Of a stretch of DNA of 64,000 nucleotides, positions 40,899 to 48,960 are shown piece by piece (the first letter of the stretch is position 1; each line of letters starts with the position of its first letter). Below the pieces are notes generated by a model, which was not told where the DNA came from, did not search any database, and was given only the letters and a program-made list of their open reading frames with translations. The position numbers and the translations under genes are program-made. This DNA comes from Algivirga pacifica (lineage in GTDB: Bacteria; Bacteroidota; Bacteroidia; Cytophagales; Flammeovirgaceae), in the NCBI RefSeq assembly GCF_039543525.1, contig NZ_BAABJX010000036.1, positions 124,001 through 188,000 of the forward strand, written 5' to 3'.

Positions 40899-42092
40899 TC
40901 AATTTCTTATTTGTCCTTGCCCCTGAATAAACCATTTATTGGTCACCAATTGTCCTAAACCAACCGGTCCTCTGAAATGGAGTTTCTGCGTGCTAATCGC
41001 AATCTCGGCACCAAAACCAAACTGTCCACCGTCCGTAAAACGAGAAGACGCATTATGGTATACTGCTGCACAATCCACTTCATGCTGAAATGCCAAGGCC
41101 GCAGTAGCATCCTCTGTGACAATCACTGCTGAATGTCCTCCTGAATAAGCATTAATGGTTTCTATAGCTGTTGGCATATTCTCTACGAGACCTAATAGTA
41201 TTTTCTCGGATAAAAACTCTTCGGCATACATCGCTTGATGCTCCATCGCCTTTACCCCCCTAAACCAAGAGAAGTACTCTCCATCACCATATACCTGTAG
41301 CTGTTTTTCAAACAGTGCATCAACCAGTCGGGAAACCTTTTTATCCAAGTCTTTGATCCCTTTATCAATCAATACTTTATCAATCGCATTACATACACTC
41401 AAGCGACTTTTCCCGTTCAGGACCAAATCAATCGCCATATCAAAATCAGCATCCTTATGAATATAGATAAAGTTGTTTCCTCTACCACTGATGATCAATG
41501 GCACGGCAGTATTCGTCTTGATATAATTGATCAAGCCCTCTCCCCCTCTTGGAATGATCAGGTCCAGTTTATGGGTATTCTCTCTCAATAGCTTTTGCGT
41601 CTCTTCCCTAGAGATATTCAGGTATTCTACCACTTCTTTGTCAATACCATTTTGCTCCAATGCCTGATGCCATAGAGAAACCAAGTAAAGATTCGTATTC
41701 ACCGCTTCTTTACCTCCTTTCAAAACAATCTTATTCCCTGCCTTAAAGGCTGAGATAGCCGCTTCTATGGTCACATCGGGTCTCGATTCATAGATAATCA
41801 AGATCTTACCAAAAGGAACGATCTTATTTTGTACCAAGATACCATTAGGGTGGGTATACTCACTAATCACTTTTCCTTGAGGATCTTCCAATGCGATCAC
41901 CTCCTCTACGGCAGCCACCATACCTTCTACTTTTTTGGCATCAACCCTTAGGCGATCATACAGCGTGGGGTCCATTCTGGCTGTACTCTTCAGGTCTAAC
42001 TGGTTCTGCTTTATAATTTCCTCTTTATTGGCTGCTATCAACGCCGCCAGATCCTTTAAGGTTTTATTTTTAAGTGATTCGTCAAGCAACAT
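40899..42092 (-). CDS. proA: Gamma-glutamyl phosphate reductase
   Basis: 397 residues from ATG 42092 (MLLDESLKNKTLKDLA); an in-frame Met at 42149 would add non-conserved residues. Aldehyde-dehydrogenase fold with catalytic Cys234 in LSVCNAID, upstream YESRPDVT and LKGGKEA for cofactor binding and PRGGEGLI. It reduces glutamyl-5-phosphate with NADPH to the semialdehyde, the second proline step. proB follows downstream on the same strand; the repeats in between may uncouple or stabilise the transcripts. Confidence 0.95.
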   Translation of the reverse strand: MLLDESLKNKTLKDLAALIAANKEEIIKQNQLDLKSTARMDPTLYDRLRVDAKKVEGMVAAVEEVIALEDPQGKVISEYTHPNGILVQNKIVPFGKILIIYESRPDVTIEAAISAFKAGNKIVLKGGKEAVNTNLYLVSLWHQALEQNGIDKEVVEYLNISREETQKLLRENTHKLDLIIPRGGEGLINYIKTNTAVPLIISGRGNNFIYIHKDADFDMAIDLVLNGKSRLSVCNAIDKVLIDKGIKDLDKKVSRLVDALFEKQLQVYGDGEYFSWFRGVKAMEHQAMYAEEFLSEKILLGLVENMPTAIETINAYSGGHSAVIVTEDATAALAFQHEVDCAAVYHNASSRFTDGGQFGFGAEIAISTQKLHFRGPVGLGQLVTNKWFIQGQGQIRN

Positions 42093-42251
42093 GGGATTCT
42101 TTTTAATGATTAATGAAGAATTATTAATGAAAAATAAGTCATTGCTCATTCTTCTAGGTAAATCCTTCCATCTCCTTTTATTATATTTTTAAAAATATAG
42201 ATAATAACTATAAGAATCCTTAATAACTACTAGTTTTTAGGCTAAAATCAC

Positions 42252-42283
42252 AAAAAAAGGGGAAGCTTTCATCCCCCTTTTTC
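42252..42283 (-). terminator. Terminator of truA
   Basis: Minus strand GGGGGA and TTCCCC form a 6-bp stem followed by seven T, right after the truA stop. Confidence 0.75.
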
Positions 42284-42289
42284 AATCCA

Positions 42290-43072
42290 TTACAAAAACT
42301 CCATATTATAAAGCTGTAACCCGGTTGGTGGAGCCAAAAATCCTATGGGTTGATTATCTCCACCCTTTAGGGACTCTTCTATATCCTGTAACGTAATTTC
42401 TCCCAATCCTAAACGCATTAGCGTCCCGACCATCAAGCGCACCTGATTTCTTAAGAACCCCTTCCCTTTCACTCGATAGATATAACTTCTTTCGGGAAAA
42501 AAATTAGCTTTAAACAGATCATTCTCTACGATTTCACTCAACAGGATCTCTCGCTCAAAAACGGTATCTGCCGAAGGCTTCTTGCAGTACTTCTGAAAGT
42601 TGTGCACCCCTTCAAATAACTTCGCTCCTTCCTGCATTAATGCTATATCCATTTCCTCTCGCATACAAACCATAATAGGAGAACAATACGGGTGATTTTC
42701 CTGTGCCGAAGCAAACAGGTACAAATACTCCTTCACCTTCGCATGCTGAATGATATTAAAAGAAGCATCCGTTTCCTCCATGCTAAGGATCTTGATATCA
42801 TAGGGAAGCAATCTGTTGAGCGCTTCTACCGTCCCTTCAATTTCTACCGGTTCAAAGGTAAACAACTCAAAAGCCGACATATTCGCCGACACCCTTCCAT
42901 CTGTACGGCTAGCCCCTAATGTCTTAAAGCGATCATGTCCCAGCACATTCTCAAAAGAACGCTCAATCATCCCCTGTACGGTCTTGACATTCTTCTGCTT
43001 GGCCCACCCATGATAACGCAATCCAAGGTACTGCACTTTTAACAGGTAAAAATATTCTTCTCTGGTCTTCAT
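42290..43072 (-). CDS. truA: tRNA pseudouridine synthase A
   Basis: 260 residues from ATG 43072. Catalytic Asp58 in GASRTDGRVSA; N-terminal YLLKVQYLGLRYHGWAKQ; C-terminal GKGFLRNQVRLMVG. It modifies uridines 38-40 in the anticodon stem-loop of tRNAs. Upstream in-frame codons to 43135 run into the family A repeat and are not part of the gene. The sequence diverges somewhat from E. coli TruA (YHGWAKQ instead of YHGWQRQ). Confidence 0.88.
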   Translation of the reverse strand: MKTREEYFYLLKVQYLGLRYHGWAKQKNVKTVQGMIERSFENVLGHDRFKTLGASRTDGRVSANMSAFELFTFEPVEIEGTVEALNRLLPYDIKILSMEETDASFNIIQHAKVKEYLYLFASAQENHPYCSPIMVCMREEMDIALMQEGAKLFEGVHNFQKYCKKPSADTVFEREILLSEIVENDLFKANFFPERSYIYRVKGKGFLRNQVRLMVGTLMRLGLGEITLQDIEESLKGGDNQPIGFLAPPTGLQLYNMEFL

Positions 43073-43100
43073 AATTACTGATGCAACAGTTAAATCATTT

Positions 43101-43357
43101 TGTTCATGATGTTTAGTTGAGCTTCGCTCGTTCATAATGTTTAGGTGAATCGTTGAATTTCTCCTTCGGAGAGTTGAATTGAGCTTCGCTCTATTACATG
43201 GCTTCTTGATTTAAGTTAGGCCGTTCATTGATTCAATTTTAAATAGATAACCAATCCTATCTTAATTGATCAATAAACAACTCAACGAGCAAAGCTCAAA
43301 TTAAATAATTCAACTAAACATCATGAACGAGCGAAGCTCAACTAAACATCATGAACA
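43101..43357. repeat. Palindromic element family A, copy A3, extended
   Basis: Outer arms 43101-43144 and 43313-43356 match the A plan (TTCATGATGTTTAGTTGA, hairpin GAGC-TTC-GCTC, second box). Inside the left arm a further unit follows: GTTGAATT linker, hairpin TCTCC-TTC-GGAGA, GTTGAATT, hairpin GAGC-TTC-GCTC. The central 80 bp are AT-rich. It lies between the divergent truA and sulfatase genes. Confidence 0.88.
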
Positions 43358-43492
43358 ACAAAGGTAAGCAATATCACATAAGCAAGCGGAACGATTTTTA
43401 ATCAACATTTGTAAATAGAGCAGTTACTTCAACTAATTGCGCTTTTATATCAACCCATTAAGCCAAAGCGTAATCATTATACTTTAATCGCT

Positions 43493-45043
43493 ATGAAACG
43501 ACATTATTTCTCTTCTCTCCTATGCATCTTCTTGCTATGGGGATTTCATGAAAGCTATGCCCAGAAAAAAAGTAAGCCCAACATCCTGGTCATCTGGGGC
43601 GATGACATTGGTGTAGCTAATATCAGTGCCTACACTAAAGGTATTGTAGGGTATCAAACTCCTAATATTGATCGGGTCGCTAAAGAGGGTATGATCTTCA
43701 CCGATTACTATGGGGAGCAAAGTTGTACTGCGGGCCGCTCCTCCTTTATTACAGGACAGAGTGTTTTCCGTACAGGACTTAGTAAGGTAGGTATGCCCGG
43801 TGCTGAGCTAGGGCTTAGTGGAGAGGACCCTACGATTGCTGACCTATTAAAACCTATGGGGTATGCGACAGGACAATTTGGTAAGAACCACTTAGGGGAC
43901 AGGGATGAACACCTCCCAACTAACCACGGTTTCGATGAGTTCTTTGGTAACCTATATCACTTAAATGCCGAGGAAGAACCTGAGCATCCTGATTACCCTA
44001 AAGATCCAAAATTTAAGGAAAAGTTTGGCCCAAGAGGGGTTATCCACTCGTATGCCGATGGTCGTATTGAAGATACAGGACCTTTGACCAAAAAGCGTAT
44101 GGAAACCATTGATGATGAAACGGTGGCAGCGGCAATCAAGTTTATCAAGAAAGCCAATGAAGAAGGAACTCCATTCTTTGTTTGGTGGAATGGTACCCGT
44201 ATGCATTTCCGTACACACGTGAAGGAAAGTAATCGAGGGGTATCTGGTACACGTACCCAAAGTGAGTATGCCGATGGTATGGTAGAACACGATATGCATG
44301 TCGGTGAACTCCTTAAGGTATTGGATGAATTAGGAATTGCTGAGAATACTATTGTTTTCTATAGTACAGATAATGGTCCTCATGCCAACACCTGGCCAGA
44401 TGCTGCCAATACTTATTTCAGAGGAGAGAAAAACACCAACTGGGAAGGTGGCTGGAGAGTTCCTGCCATGGTAAGATGGCCAGGAACCGTAGAACCAGGG
44501 TCTGTATCTAACGACATCATGCACCATATGGATTGGCTACCTACCTTCCTGGCTGCAGCAGGAAAAGATGATATTAAGGAGTCCTTAAAGAAAGGATACA
44601 AAGCGGGTAAAAAGTCGTTCAAAGTGCACTTGGATGGATATAACTTCACGGATGTATTAAAGGGAAGTGCTGAGCAATCCCCTAGGGAAGAGATCTTCTA
44701 CTTCTCCGATGACGGAGATTTGACGGCTTTACGTTTCAATGATTGGAAAATTATTTTCATGGAACAGCGAGTAGAAGGCACCTTGCAAGTATGGGCTGAG
44801 CCGTTTATTCCATTGAGGGTCCCTAAAATCTTTAATCTAAGAATGGATCCTTACGAACGGGCCGATGTCACCTCCAATACCTATTATGACTGGCTTATTG
44901 ACCATGCGTTTATTCTCGTACCCGCCCAAGCCTATGTAGGACAATTCCTGGAAACATTCAAGGAATTTCCTCCGAGACAAGAAGCGGCTAGTTTCTCTGT
45001 GGATCAAGTCATGGAAAAACTTAAAACTGCTACCAAGAATTAA
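43493..45043 (+). CDS. Secreted arylsulfatase-family enzyme
   Basis: 516 residues; signal peptide with cleavage after SYAQ (about residue 24). Metal ligands in VIWGDDIG (Asp37, Asp38); the sulfatase signature CTAGR at 78-82 has Cys78, which must be converted to formylglycine; TGQFGKNHLGD, then STDNGPHANTWPD for the second metal site. It hydrolyses sulfate esters, probably of sulfated polysaccharides or aromatic sulfates, outside the cytoplasm. No maturase gene is seen in the window. The HAD lipoprotein gene follows 70 bp downstream after a terminator. Confidence 0.93.
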   Translation: MKRHYFSSLLCIFLLWGFHESYAQKKSKPNILVIWGDDIGVANISAYTKGIVGYQTPNIDRVAKEGMIFTDYYGEQSCTAGRSSFITGQSVFRTGLSKVGMPGAELGLSGEDPTIADLLKPMGYATGQFGKNHLGDRDEHLPTNHGFDEFFGNLYHLNAEEEPEHPDYPKDPKFKEKFGPRGVIHSYADGRIEDTGPLTKKRMETIDDETVAAAIKFIKKANEEGTPFFVWWNGTRMHFRTHVKESNRGVSGTRTQSEYADGMVEHDMHVGELLKVLDELGIAENTIVFYSTDNGPHANTWPDAANTYFRGEKNTNWEGGWRVPAMVRWPGTVEPGSVSNDIMHHMDWLPTFLAAAGKDDIKESLKKGYKAGKKSFKVHLDGYNFTDVLKGSAEQSPREEIFYFSDDGDLTALRFNDWKIIFMEQRVEGTLQVWAEPFIPLRVPKIFNLRMDPYERADVTSNTYYDWLIDHAFILVPAQAYVGQFLETFKEFPPRQEAASFSVDQVMEKLKTATKN

Positions 45044-45055
45044 ATAGTCAATTTC

Positions 45056-45090
45056 AGAGGATACCTCATCTCACGATGAGGGTCCTCTTT
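45056..45090 (+). terminator. Terminator after the sulfatase gene
   Basis: AGAGGA pairs with TCCTCT and, inside, CCTCATC pairs with GATGAGG (loop of 4), then TTTTCTC. Confidence 0.8.
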
Positions 45091-45112
45091 TCTCATACCT
45101 CATTTTTTATTT

Positions 45113-46147
45113 ATGAAACCTCACAATCTCTTTTGCTATATCCTTTGCTGCTGTAGTTTATTCCTGGGGTGTAATTCTAAAAAAGCTCCCACAGAAGAGA
45201 GTATCTCCACTGTTGCTCCTAAAAAGACTCCTCTCTCCTCCTGGCATGAATCGAAAAGTAAGCAAGCGATCCTCGACTTTGTATCTGTTGTGACTGACAG
45301 TAATCATCAAGACTTTGTTCCCATTGAAGATCGCATTGCCGTATTTGATAACGATGGAACACTATGGGTAGAGAAACCATACTATACGCAATTAAAGTTT
45401 GCTCTGGATAGAATCAAGGCCACAAGTAAAGAGCATCCAGAATGGAAAAAAGACCCTATCGTTCAAGCTGTCCTTAAAGATGACCTACAAGCGATTCTTA
45501 AAGAAGGAGAAAAAGGACTGATGAAAGTGGTAATGTACTCCCATGCCGGCATGACAACTGAAGAATTTGACCAACAGGTAAGCTCTTGGCTCGACACTGC
45601 CAGACACCCTAAAACACAGAAGAAGTATACCGAGATGGTCTACCAACCCATGATTGAGCTGATCCATTATCTTCAGGAAAATCAGTTTAAGGTATATATA
45701 TGTTCCGGAGGGGGCATCGACTTTATACGTCCTTGGGCCTATAAAGTCTATAATATCTCAAAAGAAAATGTTATCGGAAGTAGCTTAAAAATGGCCTATG
45801 AAATAACTCCCGAGGGGCTTGTCATTAGTCGTCTTCCTGAGATAAACTCAATCAATGATAAAGAAATCAAACCGGTCAATATCCAACTACACATTGGACA
45901 AAAACCTATTGCGGCTTTCGGCAACTCTGATGGTGACTTAGCCATGCTATCATGGACAGCCTCAGGAAAAAATCATAGCCTAATGGCCTTTGTGCACCAT
46001 ACCGATAGCATTCGAGAGTGGCAGTATGATCGGGACAGTCATGTGGGAACATTTACAAAAGGCTTGGATAGTGCCCGTTCCAAAGGGTGGACCTTAATTG
46101 ATATGCAAAGAGATTGGAAGGTTATCTACCCTTACCAGAAAAAGTGA
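45113..46147 (+). CDS. HAD-superfamily phosphatase lipoprotein
   Basis: 344 residues. Lipobox LFLGC with Cys20, so membrane-anchored in the periplasm. HAD motif I AVFDNDGTLW (Asp78 nucleophile, Asp80); motif II at VYICSGGG; motif IV in AAFGNSDGDLAML. The long insert between motifs I and II is a cap domain as in phosphoserine-phosphatase-like members. It should hydrolyse a phosphate ester; the substrate is unknown. Its position after a sulfatase suggests a shared role in removing anionic groups from imported or surface molecules, which is inference. Confidence 0.85.
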   Translation: MKPHNLFCYILCCCSLFLGCNSKKAPTEESISTVAPKKTPLSSWHESKSKQAILDFVSVVTDSNHQDFVPIEDRIAVFDNDGTLWVEKPYYTQLKFALDRIKATSKEHPEWKKDPIVQAVLKDDLQAILKEGEKGLMKVVMYSHAGMTTEEFDQQVSSWLDTARHPKTQKKYTEMVYQPMIELIHYLQENQFKVYICSGGGIDFIRPWAYKVYNISKENVIGSSLKMAYEITPEGLVISRLPEINSINDKEIKPVNIQLHIGQKPIAAFGNSDGDLAMLSWTASGKNHSLMAFVHHTDSIREWQYDRDSHVGTFTKGLDSARSKGWTLIDMQRDWKVIYPYQKK

Positions 46148-46240
46148 CGATAATCTCCCTTTTCCCATAGCAAGCATCACTACCCCTATTAAGTGTTTGA
46201 TGTACATTTGAGCATTCAATCACCTGAAACCAATACGATC

Positions 46241-46453
46241 ATGAGAAAAAATATGGGAAATATCGACCGGATTGCACGTGTCATTATAAGTATCATTATT
46301 GGTGTATTATTTCTGACGGACGTCATCCACGGAACTATCGGGATTAGCTTGATCGTTCTTTCTGGAATATTTCTACTTACCAGTGTCAGTAGCTTTTGCC
46401 CACTGTACACCCTGGTAGGCATGTCTACTTGCTCCTATGAATCCAAAGAATAA
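46241..46453 (+). CDS. Small DUF2892 (YgaP-type) membrane protein
   Basis: 70 residues from ATG 46241 (MRKNMGNIDRIARVI); an upstream ATG in frame at 46193 adds no conserved residues. Two hydrophobic helices (about 11-27 and 31-48) and the ending FCPLYTLVGMSTC, typical of DUF2892 proteins, with Cys residues after the second helix. Related domains sit next to rhodanese domains in YgaP-like sulfur-handling proteins. No rhodanese gene is adjacent here, so the function stays open. Followed by a strong terminator. Confidence 0.85.
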   Translation: MRKNMGNIDRIARVIISIIIGVLFLTDVIHGTIGISLIVLSGIFLLTSVSSFCPLYTLVGMSTCSYESKE

Positions 46454-46490
46454 ATGAACCCGAAACCTGTCTTTTACGCATGAAAGATAA

Positions 46491-46522
46491 TCCCCCTAAC
46501 AACATTGCTGTAGGGGGATTTT
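46491..46522 (+). terminator. Terminator of the DUF2892 gene
   Basis: CCCCCTA pairs with TAGGGGG, then ATTTTTC. Confidence 0.88.
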
Positions 46523-46571
46523 TCATTGTCTAATTTTTAGTGATTCCTTATCAATTTTCAGTGGACAAGCT

Positions 46572-47837
46572 CTAACAATATGTTTTTAAATTCTTACTAA
46601 AGTCAGGGATTCCAAAATCTTTTGCTAACTGAGTAAGAGAAGCACCCACAGTCTCTAAGCCCTCAACATACTCCCATTGCAAAGTAGTCAGCATTCCTTC
46701 AATCTGTTCATAAGATACGTTTCGGGTAATTAAAAAGCGTAACCCTCCTCTTTTCATTGGTGCTGCGGGAAAAAATGCCGCATTCAAGAAATAGCCCTGT
46801 TTCTTCATTCTCAATAAAATTTCACTAACATGCTCTGGAACTCCCACCGGTATAAAGAACAAAGGGCTATTGTTTTCCACAATTTGAGGAATCCCCAACT
46901 CCCTCAATCTTCTATTGGTAAAAGCCACTTTCTCTTGAAGCTCTTGCTGCAAAGCAGGTAACTCAGCAGAACAATGTAACCTTGCAGAAGCCAATGCTGC
47001 GCCTAGCATTGGAGGCTGTATTGGTCCACAAAACATCAAGGTACTACCACAATTCTTTACCAGCTTTTTCATTTCCTCATTTGGAAAGACCAGTAGACCT
47101 CCTGTCGCCGCATAAGACTTCGCTAAAGACATTACCAATACCATACGATCATGATGCTTGATCTCTGTCCTTACATAACCTACTCCATTTTCTCCTGCCC
47201 ACCCCATACCATGAGCATCATCTATATAAAGGTGAAACTTCTTATACTTATTTAGAAGTCTTTCCAGTTCTTTCATGGGAGCAAAATCCCCATACATAGA
47301 GTAAACACCATCTGCCAAATACCACACGCGATCATACGTTTTGGAAAGTGTTTTTAGCTTCTTTTCCAGTTGCTCCATGTTATTATGCTCTACACGATCG
47401 ACCTTTACCAATCGTTCCTTCAGTAATTTCACCGCTACCTGCATACTGGAGTGTGCCTGATAGTCCAATATCACGGCATCATTGTCTCCTATTATGGTAG
47501 GAATCGTTGCAAAGTGCCCCAGTGTCGTTGTTGCAGCCAAAACTACTGGCTTTTCATAAATCCTGGCAAACAAGGCTTCCAGTTCATCGTACATTCCTAT
47601 AGACAAGTAAGAACGAGAAGATGAAAACTGTGTACCATACTTTTCTACTGCTTCTTTCGTTTTCTGTTTTAGAGTCGGGTGAAACTCTAGTCCCATATAA
47701 CTACAGGAACCAAAGTTGACCATAGTCTTTCCTTCAATCCTTACCATTGCATTAGAAAACGCTTGATCTTCTGTTGACTGTTGGATAATGCCTTTTTGTG
47801 AAGCATTCTCAATAATTCCATTAATCGTTTTTAGCAT
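46572..47837 (-). CDS. Alpha-oxoamine-synthase-like PLP enzyme
   Basis: 421 residues, no leader. PLP-binding Lys240 in MSLAKSYAATGG and the cofactor Asp in YIDDAHGMGWAG; the fold is that of BioF, Kbl and serine palmitoyltransferase, which condense an amino acid with an acyl thioester. It differs from BioF/Kbl at two usual sites: YLSIGMYDELE replaces the GxxxxHxxLE region and DYQAHSSMQ replaces the DxxNHAS region. Substrate therefore cannot be named; roles in sphingolipid-, sulfonolipid- or secondary-metabolite synthesis are all possible. Divergent from the Crp/Fnr gene across 300 bp. Confidence 0.8.
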   Translation of the reverse strand: MLKTINGIIENASQKGIIQQSTEDQAFSNAMVRIEGKTMVNFGSCSYMGLEFHPTLKQKTKEAVEKYGTQFSSSRSYLSIGMYDELEALFARIYEKPVVLAATTTLGHFATIPTIIGDNDAVILDYQAHSSMQVAVKLLKERLVKVDRVEHNNMEQLEKKLKTLSKTYDRVWYLADGVYSMYGDFAPMKELERLLNKYKKFHLYIDDAHGMGWAGENGVGYVRTEIKHHDRMVLVMSLAKSYAATGGLLVFPNEEMKKLVKNCGSTLMFCGPIQPPMLGAALASARLHCSAELPALQQELQEKVAFTNRRLRELGIPQIVENNSPLFFIPVGVPEHVSEILLRMKKQGYFLNAAFFPAAPMKRGGLRFLITRNVSYEQIEGMLTTLQWEYVEGLETVGASLTQLAKDFGIPDFSKNLKTYC

Positions 47838-48137
47838 AAGTTCTTTTCAATTAATCCGTAAGATATCGTGATAGAACAGCTCTTTAGAAGGACAGTATAA
47901 CGGGTACCACGCTACTCCTTTCTCAATTCTATCATATCCCGAAGGTTCGGTAGCTCAGGGTACTGAAAAAATAAACTCTGCTAACAAGCTTAAAAACGAT
48001 CAAAAAAATAGGTACGTACTATTAAAAAGGTCAATTCAGGAAAGCGTACTTCAGTAGAAGTTGTACAATTTATTCACTTTATCTCTCTATAATTCTTTGG
48101 AAATAAGTAACTTCACAATTGATAAAAACCAAATATC
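47838..48137. other. Divergent promoter region of the oxoamine synthase and Crp/Fnr genes
   Basis: 300 bp without a gene. It contains palindrome GTACGTAC (48012-48019) and an ATTCTTTG box near 48090 close to the TAnnTTTG type. A tRNA-like fragment is noted among the rejected items. Confidence 0.4.
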
Positions 48138-48836
48138 ATGAATTGTTTAAACTGTACTAATGCAAACTGCCTCGTCAAACGCAGCTGTTTTCCACTTATA
48201 CAAAAAGACTACCCTCTGAATATCAATACCATTAATTGTAAAAAAGGACAAACATTTATACTGGAGGGAAGTCCCGTATACGGTCTATTTTTTATACGCA
48301 AGGGAATTGTAAAAGTAAGTGCAACTGGCTATCAAGGGAAAGAACAAATCTTACGATTTGCTGGAGCAGGAGAAATCTTAGGACATAGGGGATACGGCAC
48401 CGAGGAAGTATATCGAATCAGCGCAACCACAATGGGAGAGAGTGTCATTTGTCATATTTCTAATCAAGACCTGCAACAGCTCTTTAGAGATTACCCTAAT
48501 TTCACCTACAATATGATGCGCTTTTATGCGGAAGAGCTCAACCGAAGTGATACCAAAGTACGTAAGCTCGCGCAAATGACCGTAAGAGAGAAGGTCATCG
48601 ACACCATCCTTTATATCAATCGCAAATTTGGTCAGGTTAACCAGCTTCTAAGCCTTACGTTAAGCCGTAAAGAAATTGCTGATTTTGCAGGAACTACCGA
48701 TGAGCAAGTCATTCGAACCATCTCCTCTTTGAAAAAAGAAAAGCTATTGATCAGTAAAGGACGTAAAATTGGAATTCCTGACATCGATCGATTGAAAAAA
48801 GAAATCGCTGAGCATAATTTCTTTTTGGACGCTTGA
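48138..48836 (+). CDS. Crp/Fnr-family regulator with an N-terminal cysteine cluster
   Basis: 232 residues. Cyclic-nucleotide-binding-like beta-roll at about 25-140, dimerisation helix, and a winged helix at about 165-220 (LTLSRKEIADFAGTTDEQVIRTISSLKKEKLL). The N-terminus has Cys3, Cys6, Cys11 and Cys17 plus Cys34, a pattern (Cx2Cx4Cx5C) similar in spirit to the FNR iron-sulfur site. It may therefore sense oxygen, NO or redox state through a cluster; this is inference. cAMP-binding residues are not conserved. The adjacent divergent oxoamine-synthase gene is a possible target. Confidence 0.88.
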   Translation: MNCLNCTNANCLVKRSCFPLIQKDYPLNINTINCKKGQTFILEGSPVYGLFFIRKGIVKVSATGYQGKEQILRFAGAGEILGHRGYGTEEVYRISATTMGESVICHISNQDLQQLFRDYPNFTYNMMRFYAEELNRSDTKVRKLAQMTVREKVIDTILYINRKFGQVNQLLSLTLSRKEIADFAGTTDEQVIRTISSLKKEKLLISKGRKIGIPDIDRLKKEIAEHNFFLDA

Positions 48837-48838
48837 TA

Positions 48839-48958
48839 CACAGGGCGGTGCCCTGTGCTCGCGTTGCCCTGTGCTCGCGGTGCTCTGTACTCTCGTTACC
48901 CTGTGCTAGCGACTGACTCCCCGTGCTAACGATGCCTTGCAATAGTGATATCCTGTAT
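48839..48958. repeat. Degenerate 15-16-bp tandem repeat, starting with a hairpin
   Basis: CACAGGGC-GGT-GCCCTGTG is a perfect hairpin right after the Crp stop. GCCCTGTGCTCGCG(T/G)T-like units then recur about seven times with growing divergence to near 48958, up to the MscS stop. The hairpin may terminate transcription from both sides. Confidence 0.7.
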
Positions 48959-48960
48959 TA

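Noticed and set aside
43073..43135. Longer truA start at 43135
   Set aside because: The extension is translated from a family A repeat.
47944..47960. tRNA-like fragment (GGTTCGGTAGCTCAGGG)
   Set aside because: It resembles a D-arm, but no acceptor stem, anticodon arm or T-arm follows. At most a short chance match or remnant.
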